This document shows, piece after piece, positions 10,150-18,489 of a DNA stretch of 64,000 nt; position 1 is the stretch's first letter, and every line of letters begins with the position of its first letter. Made by a program: the position numbers and the translations under genes. The notes beneath the pieces are model-generated. The model saw only the letters and a program-made list of their open reading frames with translations. It was not told the origin of the DNA and ran no database searches. The DNA comes from Ruegeria lacuscaerulensis (GTDB taxonomy: Bacteria; Pseudomonadota; Alphaproteobacteria; Rhodobacterales; Rhodobacteraceae): positions 248,001 through 312,000 of the forward strand of contig NZ_WQDY01000004.1 in assembly GCF_013033355.1 (NCBI RefSeq). The letters are read 5' to 3'.

Positions 10150-10608
10150 ATGATAGAATTCTCCGGCCCGGTCTGGAGAATTCTGTTTCGAACACATTCA
10201 GACGCCCCTTTGGCCCCCGCGCGGGCGCCAGAGGGGCGTTTTCACTATGCAGGACAGACCGCGCTTTACGCATCTCTCAGCGCCGAAGGGGCCGAAGTCG
10301 CGATACGTCGCTATGTATCGCGCGATGACCCACCGCGAATCCTGCAACGTGCAAGGATCACAGAGGCACGTCTTGTCGACTTCAGAGGTCAACCCGAAGC
10401 ATCCATCGTTTGGCAAGACATTGCAAAGGCCTGCGGGCGTTCTCCAACCTGGAAATTCTCGGACAAGGCCCGAGCTTTAGGTGCCGATGGCATGATCTAT
10501 AGCTCTCGATCACGGCCCCAGCTCAGCCATGTGGTTCTGTTCCGTACCAGTGCCCGGCTTATTTGCGTCGATGCCCCGTCAGAAACATGGGTGCCTGCTT
10601 ATTCTTGA
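10150..10608 (+). CDS. RES-domain protein (putative NAD-consuming toxin-fold enzyme)
   Basis: A 152-residue protein matching the RES family: an N-terminal WRI strand, a GRFHYAGQTALYAS segment (the GRW..G..VLY-type motif) with an Arg, and a late MIYSSRSR segment carrying the Ser. RES proteins such as MbcT and ParT have an ADP-ribosyltransferase-like fold and degrade or transfer NAD; they normally pair with an Xre-type antitoxin. No antitoxin gene is adjacent. It starts three bases after trxB. Two hairpins, one a good terminator, lie within its first 95 bases, so read-through from trxB is probably limited. The conserved Glu after the YAS segment is present in SAEGAEVA. Confidence 0.68.
   Translation: MIEFSGPVWRILFRTHSDAPLAPARAPEGRFHYAGQTALYASLSAEGAEVAIRRYVSRDDPPRILQRARITEARLVDFRGQPEASIVWQDIAKACGRSPTWKFSDKARALGADGMIYSSRSRPQLSHVVLFRTSARLICVDAPSETWVPAYS
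10155..10184. repeat. Perfect 10-base inverted repeat within the RES gene start
   Basis: AGAATTCTCC at 10155-10164 and its exact reverse complement at 10175-10184 flank a ten-base spacer. It begins nine bases after the trxB stop and lies immediately before the terminator-like hairpin. Confidence 0.7.
10202..10243 (+). terminator. Rho-independent terminator of trxB, located inside the RES coding frame
   Basis: Arms 10202-10214 and 10227-10239 form a 13-base GC-rich stem with one wobble, and a TTTT run follows at 10239-10242. It is about 55 bases past the trxB stop and overlaps codons 18-31 of the RES gene. Confidence 0.7.
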
Positions 10609-10668
10609 CCCTCCCGCGCGCCCGTATCAGACTCGGGGTACAAGGCAAGAATTCACAGGTGACCTGAA

Positions 10669-12339
10669 GTGAAGAGCGTATTGTGGCAAGGCGGGTGGAT
10701 AACCCGGCTGAGGATTGGCAGTGGCCTGATCCTTTTCGCGTTTGCATTCCTGCACTTCATCAATATCGGCTTGGGCCTGTTCCACACCGATTACCTGCAC
10801 GGAATGCAAGACGGCCGCCACGCTGTCACCCGTCACGACATCGGCAGCGCCTTGCTCTATGCTGCTTTGTTCATTCACTCGGGCCTGGCGCTCTATTCGA
10901 TCAGTCAACGCAAAACACTAAAAATGCCGCTGAGCATGGCATTGCAGATTGTTCTGGGATTGCTGATCCCGCTGCAACTGATCGCGCATATCGTTCATAC
11001 ACGTTACGCGCACGAGGTGTTCAACGTGAACGACGAGATGGGATACATCATCGCGCTGATGTGGCCCAGCTCGGCGATCTGGATGCAAAGCATGCTCTTG
11101 CTGGTCGTTTGGGTGCACAGCTGCATTGGTCTTCATATGTGGCTGCGGTTGACCAAATGGTGGCCCAAAACAGTCCCCTATCTGATCGGATTGGCCGTGT
11201 TCGTCCCGTCATTTGCGATGGCGGGATTATTGACAGAAGGGCGGCGGATTTGGGCCGATTTCGGCGACCCGTTTCTGCGCGACCAATATATCGAGCATTA
11301 CAATTGGCCGTCGCCCGAAGAATTTCAGGCTCTGTTTAGCGTCAAGGACAATGCGCTATTGGCCTTTTGGATCGCTCTGGGTGTTTCGTTGGCCGTGTTT
11401 GCGGGACGCAAACTTCTACGGCGCAGACATTCGGTCCGCGTTACATATGTCGAAGGACCAGAGGTCGTCGCTGAAAAAGGCATGACCCTGCTTGAGATAT
11501 CGCAAGCCAATGGCATCCCACATACGGCCCTGTGCGGTGGCAAAGGCCGCTGCACCACGTGCCGAGTCATTGTCGAAGACGGTGCGGCAGAGCTTCCGGC
11601 TCCAAGCGAAGTTGAAGCCCGCAGCCTTGCCGCAGTCCGGGCGCCCAAAGGCGCGCGGCTGGCTTGCCAAATCCGCCCGACTCAGCCGATTACGGCCTTT
11701 CGAATGTTTCGTCCTGATGGCCTTCGAAACCGCGCACATGCCAGCCAAGGCCAGGAACGTCAGCTTGCCGTTCTGTTTCTGGACATGCGTGGGTTTACGT
11801 CGCGCACAACGGGACAGCTGCCCTATGATATTGTCTTCCTTCTGAACCGTTTTTTTGATGCGATCGTTCCTGCGATCACCGCTGAAGGTGGGGTGGTCGA
11901 CAAATACATGGGCGATGGTCTTTTGGCCGTGTTCGAAACCGCCGACCCCGCAAGTTCCGCCCGTGCTGGTTTGATGGCCGCAGCCGATGTCAGCCGCGCA
12001 CTGGAACGATTCAACAAGCAACTCAACGCAGAAGGCAGCTCGCATATTCGCATAGGCATGGGGTTGCATCTGGGTGATCTGGTTCTGGGTGAAATCGGTG
12101 CCGCCGGAACAGCGACCCGTACTATCATCGGAGACGCGGTCAACGTTGCCAGCCGGTTAGAGGCAGAGACCAAAACTCTGGGCGTCGAGCTTTTGGTTTC
12201 AGAGGACCTTCTGCACGCGGCCGGATACGATGGCGACCAAACGGGGCTACAGTCTTTCAAACTAAGGGGGGTTTCCCGCCCAATTCCTGCGTTACCGGTA
12301 AGGAACGCCACCTTGCTGGCGCTTAGGATAGCTGCTTAG
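10669..12339 (+). CDS. cyaC: Membrane adenylate cyclase with heme-type membrane anchor and [2Fe-2S] ferredoxin domain
   Basis: Class III nucleotide cyclase of 556 residues with three parts. Residues 1-260 hold about six membrane helices with many His in or near them (FLHF, IHSG, IAHIVH, WVHSCIGLH), resembling a succinate dehydrogenase-type di-heme cytochrome b anchor. Residues 260-350 form a plant-type ferredoxin domain with a CxxxxxCxxC motif (CGGKGRCTTC) and a fourth Cys in LACQI. Residues 360-545 are the cyclase: FLDMRGFT supplies one metal Asp, DKYMGDG the second Asp and a base-reading Lys, and IIGDAVNVASRLE the Asp, Asn and Arg. Lys plus Asp predicts ATP as substrate. The start is GTG. 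It is probably a redox-sensing cAMP source related to rhizobial CyaC. Confidence 0.85.
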   Translation: MKSVLWQGGWITRLRIGSGLILFAFAFLHFINIGLGLFHTDYLHGMQDGRHAVTRHDIGSALLYAALFIHSGLALYSISQRKTLKMPLSMALQIVLGLLIPLQLIAHIVHTRYAHEVFNVNDEMGYIIALMWPSSAIWMQSMLLLVVWVHSCIGLHMWLRLTKWWPKTVPYLIGLAVFVPSFAMAGLLTEGRRIWADFGDPFLRDQYIEHYNWPSPEEFQALFSVKDNALLAFWIALGVSLAVFAGRKLLRRRHSVRVTYVEGPEVVAEKGMTLLEISQANGIPHTALCGGKGRCTTCRVIVEDGAAELPAPSEVEARSLAAVRAPKGARLACQIRPTQPITAFRMFRPDGLRNRAHASQGQERQLAVLFLDMRGFTSRTTGQLPYDIVFLLNRFFDAIVPAITAEGGVVDKYMGDGLLAVFETADPASSARAGLMAAADVSRALERFNKQLNAEGSSHIRIGMGLHLGDLVLGEIGAAGTATRTIIGDAVNVASRLEAETKTLGVELLVSEDLLHAAGYDGDQTGLQSFKLRGVSRPIPALPVRNATLLALRIAA

Positions 12340-12556
12340 GAACACATAGCCTAGAACTTGCCCAATTCCCGACAATTCGAAGAACCACAGTCGGCATTTG
12401 CATTTGAATGTGGAAAATTCTTCCAATCCGAGCGAAAACCGCGCATATCGTCCTTTGTTTCATGAATGTATATGGACTTCACCTGATCATCGGGGCAAAC
12501 GCCCCTTAAACACCTATGAAACACGGGCAAAACTGCCCTTACGCAAGAGTATTCCG
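12340..12556 (+). other. Leader region of sat/cysC
   Basis: A 217-base non-coding stretch. The coding frame of the next gene is open back to 12398, but that part does not resemble the family. It contains two short hairpins with AAAC loops, listed separately, and no other gene. Confidence 0.5.
12492..12538 (+). promoter_or_regulatory. Tandem hairpins in the sat/cysC leader
   Basis: GGGGC-AAAC-GCCCC (12492-12505) and GGGCA-AAAC-TGCCC (12525-12538) share the same four-base loop and are separated by 19 bases. They sit 19-65 bases before the start codon. This could be an RNA regulatory element or a protein site; I do not recognise a known riboswitch class. Confidence 0.4.
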
Positions 12557-14275
12557 ATGACGATGTTAAGCAATCTGGCCCCTATCCCAGAACTCTATGT
12601 CTCCTACGACTCGGCGCAGAAGCTGAAAGTAGAAGCCGCTGACCTGACCAGTTGGGACCTGAGCCCGCGCCAGATCTGTGACCTTGAACTGCTGATGAAC
12701 GGCGGGTTCAACCCGCTTAAGGGTTTCCTGTCCGAAGCCGATTACGACAACGTCGTTGAAAACATGCGTCTGGCCGACGGTACCCTGTGGCCGATGCCCA
12801 TCACGCTGGACGTCAGCGAAGACTTCGCCCAATCAATCGAGCTGGGTCAGGACATCGCCCTGCGTGATCAGGAAGGCGTCATCCTCGGCACCATGACCGT
12901 GACCGACCGCTGGACCCCGAACAAATCCCGCGAGGCTGAAAAGGTATTCGGCGCGGATGACGACGCGCATCCAGCCGTGAATTATCTGCACAACACCGCA
13001 GGCAAGGTGTATCTGGGTGGACCTGTGGTCGGCATCCAGCAACCCGTCCACTATGATTTCCGCGCCCGCCGCGACACCCCGAACGAGTTGCGCGCCTATT
13101 TCCGCAAGCTGGGCTGGCGCCGCATCGTTGCGTTCCAAACCCGTAACCCGCTGCACCGCGCCCATCAGGAGCTGACCTTCCGCGCTGCCAAGGAAGCCCA
13201 AGCCAACCTGCTGATCCATCCGGTTGTCGGCATGACTAAGCCCGGCGACGTCGACCACTTTACCCGCGTGCGCTGTTATGAGGCTGTTCTGGACAAGTAT
13301 CCGGCCTCGACCACCTCGATGTCGCTGCTGAATCTGGCCATGCGGATGGCAGGCCCCCGCGAGGCGGTCTGGCACGGGCTGATCCGCGCCAATCACGGCT
13401 GCACCCACTTCATCGTGGGCCGCGACCACGCGGGCCCCGGCAAGAACTCGGCCGGTGAAGATTTCTATGGCCCCTATGACGCGCAGGACCTGTTCCGCCA
13501 GTTCCAGGACGAGATCGGAGTCGAGATGGTCGACTTCAAACACATGGTCTATGTGCAGGAACGCGCCCAATACGAACCCAATGACGAAATCGCGGACAAG
13601 GATGACGTCACCATCCTGAACATCTCGGGCACCGAACTGCGCCGCCGTCTGGCCGAAGGTCTGGAAATCCCCGAATGGTTCAGCTTCCCCGAGGTTGTGG
13701 CCGAGTTGCGCAAGACCAAGCCACCGCGCAGCCAGCAGGGCTTTACCGTGTTCTTTACCGGCTTCTCGGGTTCCGGCAAATCGACTATCGCCAACGCGCT
13801 TATGGTCAAGCTGATGGAGATGGGCGGCCGCCCCGTGACCCTTCTGGATGGTGATATCGTTCGTAAGAACCTGTCGTCGGAACTCGGTTTCTCGAAGGAA
13901 CACCGCGACCTGAACATCCGTCGCATCGGCTATGTGGCGTCGGAAATCACCAAGAACGGCGGCATCGCCATTTGTGCCCCAATCGCGCCCTACGCAACCA
14001 CCCGTCGTGCCGTTCGCGAAGAGATCGAGCAATTCGGTGCCTTCTGCGAAGTCCATGTCGCGACCAGCATCGAAGAATGCGAGCGCCGTGACCGCAAGGG
14101 CCTGTATAAGCTTGCGCGTGAAGGCAAGATCAAGGAATTCACTGGCATCTCGGACCCTTATGATGTGCCCCAGAACCCGGAGCTGAGCGTCGAGACCGAG
14201 AATGTCGAGGTCGACAACTGCGCCCATCAGGTGCTGCTCAAGCTTGAAAGTATGGGTCTGATCGCGGCGACTTAA
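12557..14275 (+). CDS. sat/cysC: Bifunctional sulfate adenylyltransferase / adenylylsulfate kinase
   Basis: Sulfate activation: the N-terminal ATP sulfurylase (residues 1-390) makes APS and the C-terminal APS kinase (residues 395-572) makes PAPS. The sulfurylase has QTRNPLHRAH and the GRDHAGPG motif. The kinase has the P-loop GFSGSGKST at about residue 400 and a DGD motif for the substrate. This fusion order and length (572) are usual in Rhodobacteraceae. I set the start at the ATG at 12557; a second ATG lies two codons on. It is followed by a clear terminator. Confidence 0.94.
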   Translation: MTMLSNLAPIPELYVSYDSAQKLKVEAADLTSWDLSPRQICDLELLMNGGFNPLKGFLSEADYDNVVENMRLADGTLWPMPITLDVSEDFAQSIELGQDIALRDQEGVILGTMTVTDRWTPNKSREAEKVFGADDDAHPAVNYLHNTAGKVYLGGPVVGIQQPVHYDFRARRDTPNELRAYFRKLGWRRIVAFQTRNPLHRAHQELTFRAAKEAQANLLIHPVVGMTKPGDVDHFTRVRCYEAVLDKYPASTTSMSLLNLAMRMAGPREAVWHGLIRANHGCTHFIVGRDHAGPGKNSAGEDFYGPYDAQDLFRQFQDEIGVEMVDFKHMVYVQERAQYEPNDEIADKDDVTILNISGTELRRRLAEGLEIPEWFSFPEVVAELRKTKPPRSQQGFTVFFTGFSGSGKSTIANALMVKLMEMGGRPVTLLDGDIVRKNLSSELGFSKEHRDLNIRRIGYVASEITKNGGIAICAPIAPYATTRRAVREEIEQFGAFCEVHVATSIEECERRDRKGLYKLAREGKIKEFTGISDPYDVPQNPELSVETENVEVDNCAHQVLLKLESMGLIAAT

Positions 14276-14294
14276 GCTGACCGCCACATGAAAC

Positions 14295-14322
14295 AGGCCC
14301 TCGCGCTGCGGGGGCCTTTTTT
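14295..14322 (+). terminator. Rho-independent terminator after sat/cysC
   Basis: A GC stem with AGGCCC (14295-14300) and GGGCCT (14312-14317) arms is followed by six T, 20 bases after the stop codon. Confidence 0.85.
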
Positions 14323-14326
14323 GTGA

Positions 14327-15187
14327 TTAGAGCTCGGCGCGAATGGCCGCAACGGCGCGGGCTTCGAAATCACCGTATTCAGCCGCCTTGGGCTGGATCG
14401 CCTGTAGATGCGATAGGCGCGCAGCGTAGTCCTCGGGTGAGGCCGTTTGAATGGCGCGGTGAATATCGACCTCGGATTCGCACAGGATCATGCCGGATGT
14501 GTCGAAGAAATCCCCGATATTCGGGCAGCCCCAATAGATCGGAACAGTGGCGCACAGGATCGCATCCGTCAGTTTTTCTGAGAAATAATTCCGTTCCCGC
14601 ACATTCTCGATCACCACAGAATAGCGATACGGGGCCAGCCCGTCGGATTTCTGGTCAAACGGCATATAACCACGACCCATGATATCGACATCCGCGCCCG
14701 TCTCGCGCACCCAGTCGATGACCGCATGACGCAATTGGTGACCTTCCAGATCGCGCTTGGCCGAGGCGATCAACGAACAGGACTTGATCTTTTCGACGGA
14801 CAACTTCTGCCAGTCCGGCACAATGGTGACGCCATAGGGCAGAAAGACCGCATTCGGGATGCCTTGCAGCAGGACGTCATGGAAGGTCAGCACACGAAAG
14901 AACCGACGCCATGTCCAGCGCAGCATCCGGTCGTGTTTTGCGTGGATGGCCGAGGGTTCCCCCATCATCAGCGAAATCTGCGCGCGGGTACCCCGACGCA
15001 ACCGCAGATGCACGGTGGAATTGGGATACATGATCAGGTGATCGGTTGGTTCAAGATCCCCGACAGTTTTGCCAGTCAGACGATCCGGGCAACCCTCGGG
15101 CCAGATCAGATCGCTGAGGAGAACCGAGCTCAGCTTCGGCCCCAACCGGTGCCCATAGGGCAGAATCGCAATTGCGGGCTCAGACAT
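14327..15187 (-). CDS. Glycosyltransferase family 10-like (fucosyltransferase C-terminal fold)
   Basis: A 286-residue protein whose C-terminal half matches the GT10 alpha-1,3-fucosyltransferase signature: SEKLTDAILCATVPIYWGCPNIGDFF, with the basic residues and Glu that bind the sugar nucleotide. The N-terminal half is a looser acceptor domain. It has no signal peptide or membrane segment, so it should act in the cytosol on a surface polysaccharide or glycolipid precursor. Donor and acceptor are unknown. The ATG at 15187 shares one base with the PhzF-like stop. Confidence 0.72.
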   Translation of the reverse strand: MSEPAIAILPYGHRLGPKLSSVLLSDLIWPEGCPDRLTGKTVGDLEPTDHLIMYPNSTVHLRLRRGTRAQISLMMGEPSAIHAKHDRMLRWTWRRFFRVLTFHDVLLQGIPNAVFLPYGVTIVPDWQKLSVEKIKSCSLIASAKRDLEGHQLRHAVIDWVRETGADVDIMGRGYMPFDQKSDGLAPYRYSVVIENVRERNYFSEKLTDAILCATVPIYWGCPNIGDFFDTSGMILCESEVDIHRAIQTASPEDYAARLSHLQAIQPKAAEYGDFEARAVAAIRAEL

Positions 15188-16071
15188 CAATTTCCCTCCG
15201 GCAGATTGACCTGCCCACGCATCAGCACATGGCCGCTCCCGGCCACCTTGATACCGGTCATTGCCTCCGGCGGGCCAACACGCGTAACGGTGGCCTGACC
15301 CGGGCGGCCCATGTCATGGCCTTGTTCGGCAACAAAGCTGTCTTTCTCCATCAGACCGTGCTTCCACAGATAGGCCGCCATCGCACCGGTGGCGGACCCG
15401 GTAAAGGGGTCCTCGGGCGGGCTGGGCGGTGCCAGCAACAAGCGCGAAAACGTGTCCCCGCCTTCGGTCGCGCCTTGCAGCGTAACCAGAAACGGCTCGG
15501 CCATATCCGAACCCGAGAACCCAGCCATAGCCGCGACCTCACGCAGCGGTCCCTCGGCCAGTTTCGCCGCCCGCAGCGCCGCGTGATCACGCAGGACGGT
15601 GATGCAGAACGGCAAGCCGGTAGACACGAATTGCGGCGGTGAAGTGATGGCATCTGCGGACAGGCCGATCGCGGAGGCCACCAAATCAGCCGGCACCTCG
15701 GCGCCAAATTGCGGTGCGACCTGAGTCATCTCGATCTCGTCACCGTTCAGGCGGATATCGACGAGGCCCGCGCCCGTCTCAAGCGTCAGGCTGTCGCCGT
15801 CAATCATCCCGCGTGACCGCATGGCGGCCACGGTCGCAATGGTTGGGTGCCCGGCAAAGGGGATCTCGCGGCTGGCCAGAAAGTAGCGAACCCGGATATC
15901 AGCCACGTCAGAAGGCCCGGTAAAGGTGCATTCGACCAAAGACGTCTCTTGCACATAGGCCATGCAGATTGCATCCGACAAACCAGCGCCGCCATGCACG
16001 ACTGCGCACCCATTGCCCCCAAAGGCGCGATTGGTAAAGGCATCTACCCAGTCAAAATCAAACCAGCTCAT
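15187..16071 (-). CDS. PhzF-family isomerase
   Basis: A 294-residue protein of the PhzF/diaminopimelate-epimerase fold. It begins with the family's DAFTNRAFGGNGCAVV segment, followed by SLVECTF carrying the conserved Glu base. The second domain repeats the fold and contains DPFTGSATGAMAAYLW. PhzF itself isomerises a phenazine precursor, but no phenazine genes are present, so this is a member of unknown substrate. It precedes the GT10-like gene with a one-base overlap; a functional link is not evident. Confidence 0.88.
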   Translation of the reverse strand: MSWFDFDWVDAFTNRAFGGNGCAVVHGGAGLSDAICMAYVQETSLVECTFTGPSDVADIRVRYFLASREIPFAGHPTIATVAAMRSRGMIDGDSLTLETGAGLVDIRLNGDEIEMTQVAPQFGAEVPADLVASAIGLSADAITSPPQFVSTGLPFCITVLRDHAALRAAKLAEGPLREVAAMAGFSGSDMAEPFLVTLQGATEGGDTFSRLLLAPPSPPEDPFTGSATGAMAAYLWKHGLMEKDSFVAEQGHDMGRPGQATVTRVGPPEAMTGIKVAGSGHVLMRGQVNLPEGN

Positions 16072-16151
16072 TCCTCGGACCCTTTGCTTTACAAGGCATA
16101 TCTCGCCCGGTCAGCGTCGGATGTCACGAGGAAAACGCCCAAAGGGCCGTG

Positions 16152-16376
16152 TCAGTGCACGGCCACCGGCGAGAAGTCATGCTCGCGCGCGAGGTTGAAG
16201 GCCAGCTTACGGTCGGCGACCAAAGCCAGCCGTTGCCCATCCGAATCATGGACGGCATATATCTGATCCAGATCGCCTGCCTGCTCGCGCATTTCTTCTG
16301 GCAAATCGGCGACTTCAACCGTTTTGACATAGACGATCCGGTCGCCCTCGGCGTTCAGTTCAATCGGTGTATTCAT
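16152..16376 (-). CDS. DUF1150 family protein
   Basis: A 74-residue small acidic protein matching DUF1150, a family found next to hsp20 in alphaproteobacteria. The typical pattern is a short strand before VEVADLPEEMREQ, then IYAVHDSDGQRLALV. It starts five bases after the hsp20 stop, so the two are co-transcribed and DUF1150 is probably heat-inducible. Molecular function unknown. Confidence 0.82.
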   Translation of the reverse strand: MNTPIELNAEGDRIVYVKTVEVADLPEEMREQAGDLDQIYAVHDSDGQRLALVADRKLAFNLAREHDFSPVAVH

Positions 16377-16381
16377 TGCTC

Positions 16382-16795
16382 TTACCCCTTTCTTATGTTG
16401 ATCGTTTGCACCACGGTTTCGGGCACGGCGCGGGTCAGATCCACATGCAGCAGACCATTTTCCATGATCGCCTCGCCCACCTCGACTCCGTCGGCCAGCA
16501 CGAACATGCGCTGGAATTGACGCGCCGCGATGCCGCGATGCAGGAATATGCGCCCCTCGCTGTCGTCGCGTTGACGGCCCCGGATCACCAGTTGGCGATC
16601 CTCGATGGTGATCGACAGATCCTGCTCGGCAAACCCGGCCACGGCCAGCGTGATCCGATAGGAAAAGTCCGAGGTCTGTTCGATATTGTAGGGCGGATAT
16701 CCTTCATTTCCGGCCTTTGCAGACCGTTCCAAAAGGCGTTCCAGTTGCTCGAACCCCAAAAGATGCGGGTATGAGCCCAAGGTAAGTTTAGACAC
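16382..16795 (-). CDS. ibpA: Small heat shock protein, Hsp20/IbpA type
   Basis: A 137-residue alpha-crystallin-type chaperone that holds unfolding proteins. The core domain (residues 35-125) contains the YRITLAVAGF strand, the IRGRQRDD loop and FVLADGVEV, with the C-terminal INIRK in the place of the IXI motif. The start is GTG at 16795 with an AGGA ribosome binding site. It heads the hsp20-DUF1150 transcript, downstream of an RpoH-like promoter at 16862-16891. Confidence 0.92.
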   Translation of the reverse strand: MSKLTLGSYPHLLGFEQLERLLERSAKAGNEGYPPYNIEQTSDFSYRITLAVAGFAEQDLSITIEDRQLVIRGRQRDDSEGRIFLHRGIAARQFQRMFVLADGVEVGEAIMENGLLHVDLTRAVPETVVQTINIRKG

Positions 16796-16861
16796 GTATT
16801 TCGTCCTTTATTGTCAAAGCGACGTGTGGTGCGGCCCCGTTCTGGCAACCGCGTAGAATAG

Positions 16862-16891
16862 AATATGGGAATGTAGCCAGATGTCCACAAG
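16862..16891 (-). promoter_or_regulatory. Probable RpoH (heat-shock) promoter of hsp20
   Basis: Read on the minus strand, CTTGTG (16891-16886), a 16-base spacer and CCCATATT (16869-16862) match the sigma-32 pattern CTTG...CCCATNT. It lies 67 bases before the hsp20 start codon. Confidence 0.55.
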
Positions 16892-16958
16892 GTCTGGCAG
16901 GATAAACCCTGACACACTATCTTGTGTGACAAGCACCACAATAACCACTGAGTCGACC

Positions 16959-17183
16959 ATGAACGCCCCCACCGATCTTTCGATGAAAACTGATGACGTT
17001 CTGCGGGTCGAGCTGGAGGTTTTTCGCCGTCAGCACCGTGATCTGGACGAAGCGATTGAGGCACTTCAAGGCACCGGTACGGCCGACCAACTGACCATCA
17101 AGCGTTTGAAAAAGCAGAAATTGCGGCTGAAAGACATCATCCGTCTGATCGAAGACCGCCTGACCCCCGATATCATCGCCTGA
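16959..17183 (+). CDS. YdcH family protein (DUF465)
   Basis: A 74-residue helical protein of the DUF465/YdcH family. Two helices form a hairpin: [17 protein letters not shown] and [23 protein letters not shown], the latter carrying the family's LKKQKL-K-D signature. Cytosolic, function unknown. I chose the ATG at 16959 because the frame upstream is not family-like; an internal ATG nine codons on is also possible. It precedes purE by 65 bases. Confidence 0.82.
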   Translation: MNAPTDLSMKTDDVLRVELEVFRRQHRDLDEAIEALQGTGTADQLTIKRLKKQKLRLKDIIRLIEDRLTPDIIA

Positions 17184-17187
17184 CACA

Positions 17188-17215
17188 TTGCCTCGAATGC
17201 GGATTTGGCTATAGT
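17188..17215 (+). promoter_or_regulatory. Probable sigma-70 promoter of purE
   Basis: TTGCCT (17188-17193), a 16-base spacer and TATAGT (17210-17215) lie 33 bases before the purE start codon. Confidence 0.5.
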
Positions 17216-17248
17216 GCGCGCTCTCTCAGAAGGCAGGGACATAAGCGG

Positions 17249-17734
17249 ATGAGCGACGTGAAAGTGGGGATCATCATGGGCAGCCAGTCGGACTGGCCCA
17301 CGATGAAAGAAGCCGCCAATATTCTGGACGAATTGGGCATAGCCTATGAAAAGCGCATCGTGTCCGCCCACCGCACCCCTGACCGGTTGTGGGACTATGG
17401 CAAGACCGCCGTATCGCGTGGTCTGCATGTGATCATCGCCGGTGCCGGAGGGGCAGCACATCTGCCTGGCATGATGGCCTCGAAAACCCGCGTGCCCGTG
17501 ATCGGTGTTCCGGTGCAGACGCGGGCGCTGTCGGGGGTCGATTCGCTTTATTCCATCGTCCAGATGCCCAAAGGGTTTCCGGTGGCAACCATGGCGATTG
17601 GCGCCGCCGGTGGGGCCAATGCGGGCCTGATGGCAGCCGGTATTCTGGCACTGCAGGATGACGCTTTGGCGGGCCGTCTGGACGCGTGGCGCGATGCCCT
17701 GTCAGCCTCGATCCCGGAAGAACCGCAAGGATGA
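17249..17734 (+). CDS. purE: N5-carboxyaminoimidazole ribonucleotide mutase
   Basis: Purine synthesis: converts N5-CAIR, made by PurK, to CAIR. The 161-residue class I PurE has the GSQSDWPTM substrate loop, the SAHRTPD catalytic His segment and the [10 protein letters not shown] motif. Its end overlaps the next gene by ATGA. purK lies two genes on, so pathway genes stay together with one extra gene in between. Confidence 0.95.
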   Translation: MSDVKVGIIMGSQSDWPTMKEAANILDELGIAYEKRIVSAHRTPDRLWDYGKTAVSRGLHVIIAGAGGAAHLPGMMASKTRVPVIGVPVQTRALSGVDSLYSIVQMPKGFPVATMAIGAAGGANAGLMAAGILALQDDALAGRLDAWRDALSASIPEEPQG

Positions 17735-18486
17735 GCCGCGTCGGGTTCATTGGAACTGGCCATATAGCAGCGCCGATTGCACGGTTGCTGGCACGCAAGG
17801 GGCATGAGATTTATGTGACCGAGCGTAACGCCACCGTGTCGGCAGCGCTGAAGGTCGACATCAACGCAACCGTCGGCGACCCGCAATCAGTGATCGACCA
17901 ATCCGACGTCGTGTTTCTGTGCCTTCGGCCTCAAGCCGCGCTTGATGTGCTCGAACCTCTGAGCTTTCGCCCCGATCATCGGATCGTATCGGTTATGGCG
18001 TCGGTGTCCGAAGCGGACCTCAGATCGCTTTGCACTCCGGCGGAGGATTTCGTGCAAACAATCCCTCTGGGCTTTTTGGAAAACGGCGGCTGCCCCATGG
18101 CAGCTTTTGGAAATGATCAGTTGTTGGCCAATCTGGTCTCACCCGAGAACCCGGTTGTTAAAGTCGCAAATGAAGCCTCGCTAAATGCCCATTTTGCGAT
18201 CTGCGCGATGGTTCCCGGTGTTCTGGACTTGTTGGCAACCGGCTCGAAATGGCTAGCCGAACAGACTGGTGACGCTGACGGAGCCGAGTTCTATACGACC
18301 CAGTTGATAGCAGGATTTCTTGCGTCCACGGAAAAGGATCGGGCGGGTCGGCTTGCTGCAGAACGCGATGCGCTGGCAACAGACGGAACTCTGAGCTTGC
18401 AGATGACGCAGGCATTGCAAACGGACAAGGCCCACAAGGCGCTACGCGACGCCCTGACGGCAATCGGCAAACGGTTGGAGACCTGA
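17731..18486 (+). CDS. ProC-like NAD(P)-binding oxidoreductase between purE and purK
   Basis: A 251-residue protein with an N-terminal Rossmann fold ([16 protein letters not shown]) of the F420-oxidoreductase/pyrroline-5-carboxylate reductase superfamily and an all-helical C-terminal half. A genuine proC lies at 2134-2949, so this is likely a paralogue with another substrate. It overlaps purE by four bases and precedes purK by three, so it is translated within the purine operon. No published role is known to me. Confidence 0.72.
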   Translation: MSRVGFIGTGHIAAPIARLLARKGHEIYVTERNATVSAALKVDINATVGDPQSVIDQSDVVFLCLRPQAALDVLEPLSFRPDHRIVSVMASVSEADLRSLCTPAEDFVQTIPLGFLENGGCPMAAFGNDQLLANLVSPENPVVKVANEASLNAHFAICAMVPGVLDLLATGSKWLAEQTGDADGAEFYTTQLIAGFLASTEKDRAGRLAAERDALATDGTLSLQMTQALQTDKAHKALRDALTAIGKRLET

Positions 18487-18489
18487 ACA

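Noticed and set aside
12833..14287. Minus-strand open frame of 484 codons opposite sat/cysC
   Set aside because: Shadow frame of a highly expressed gene.
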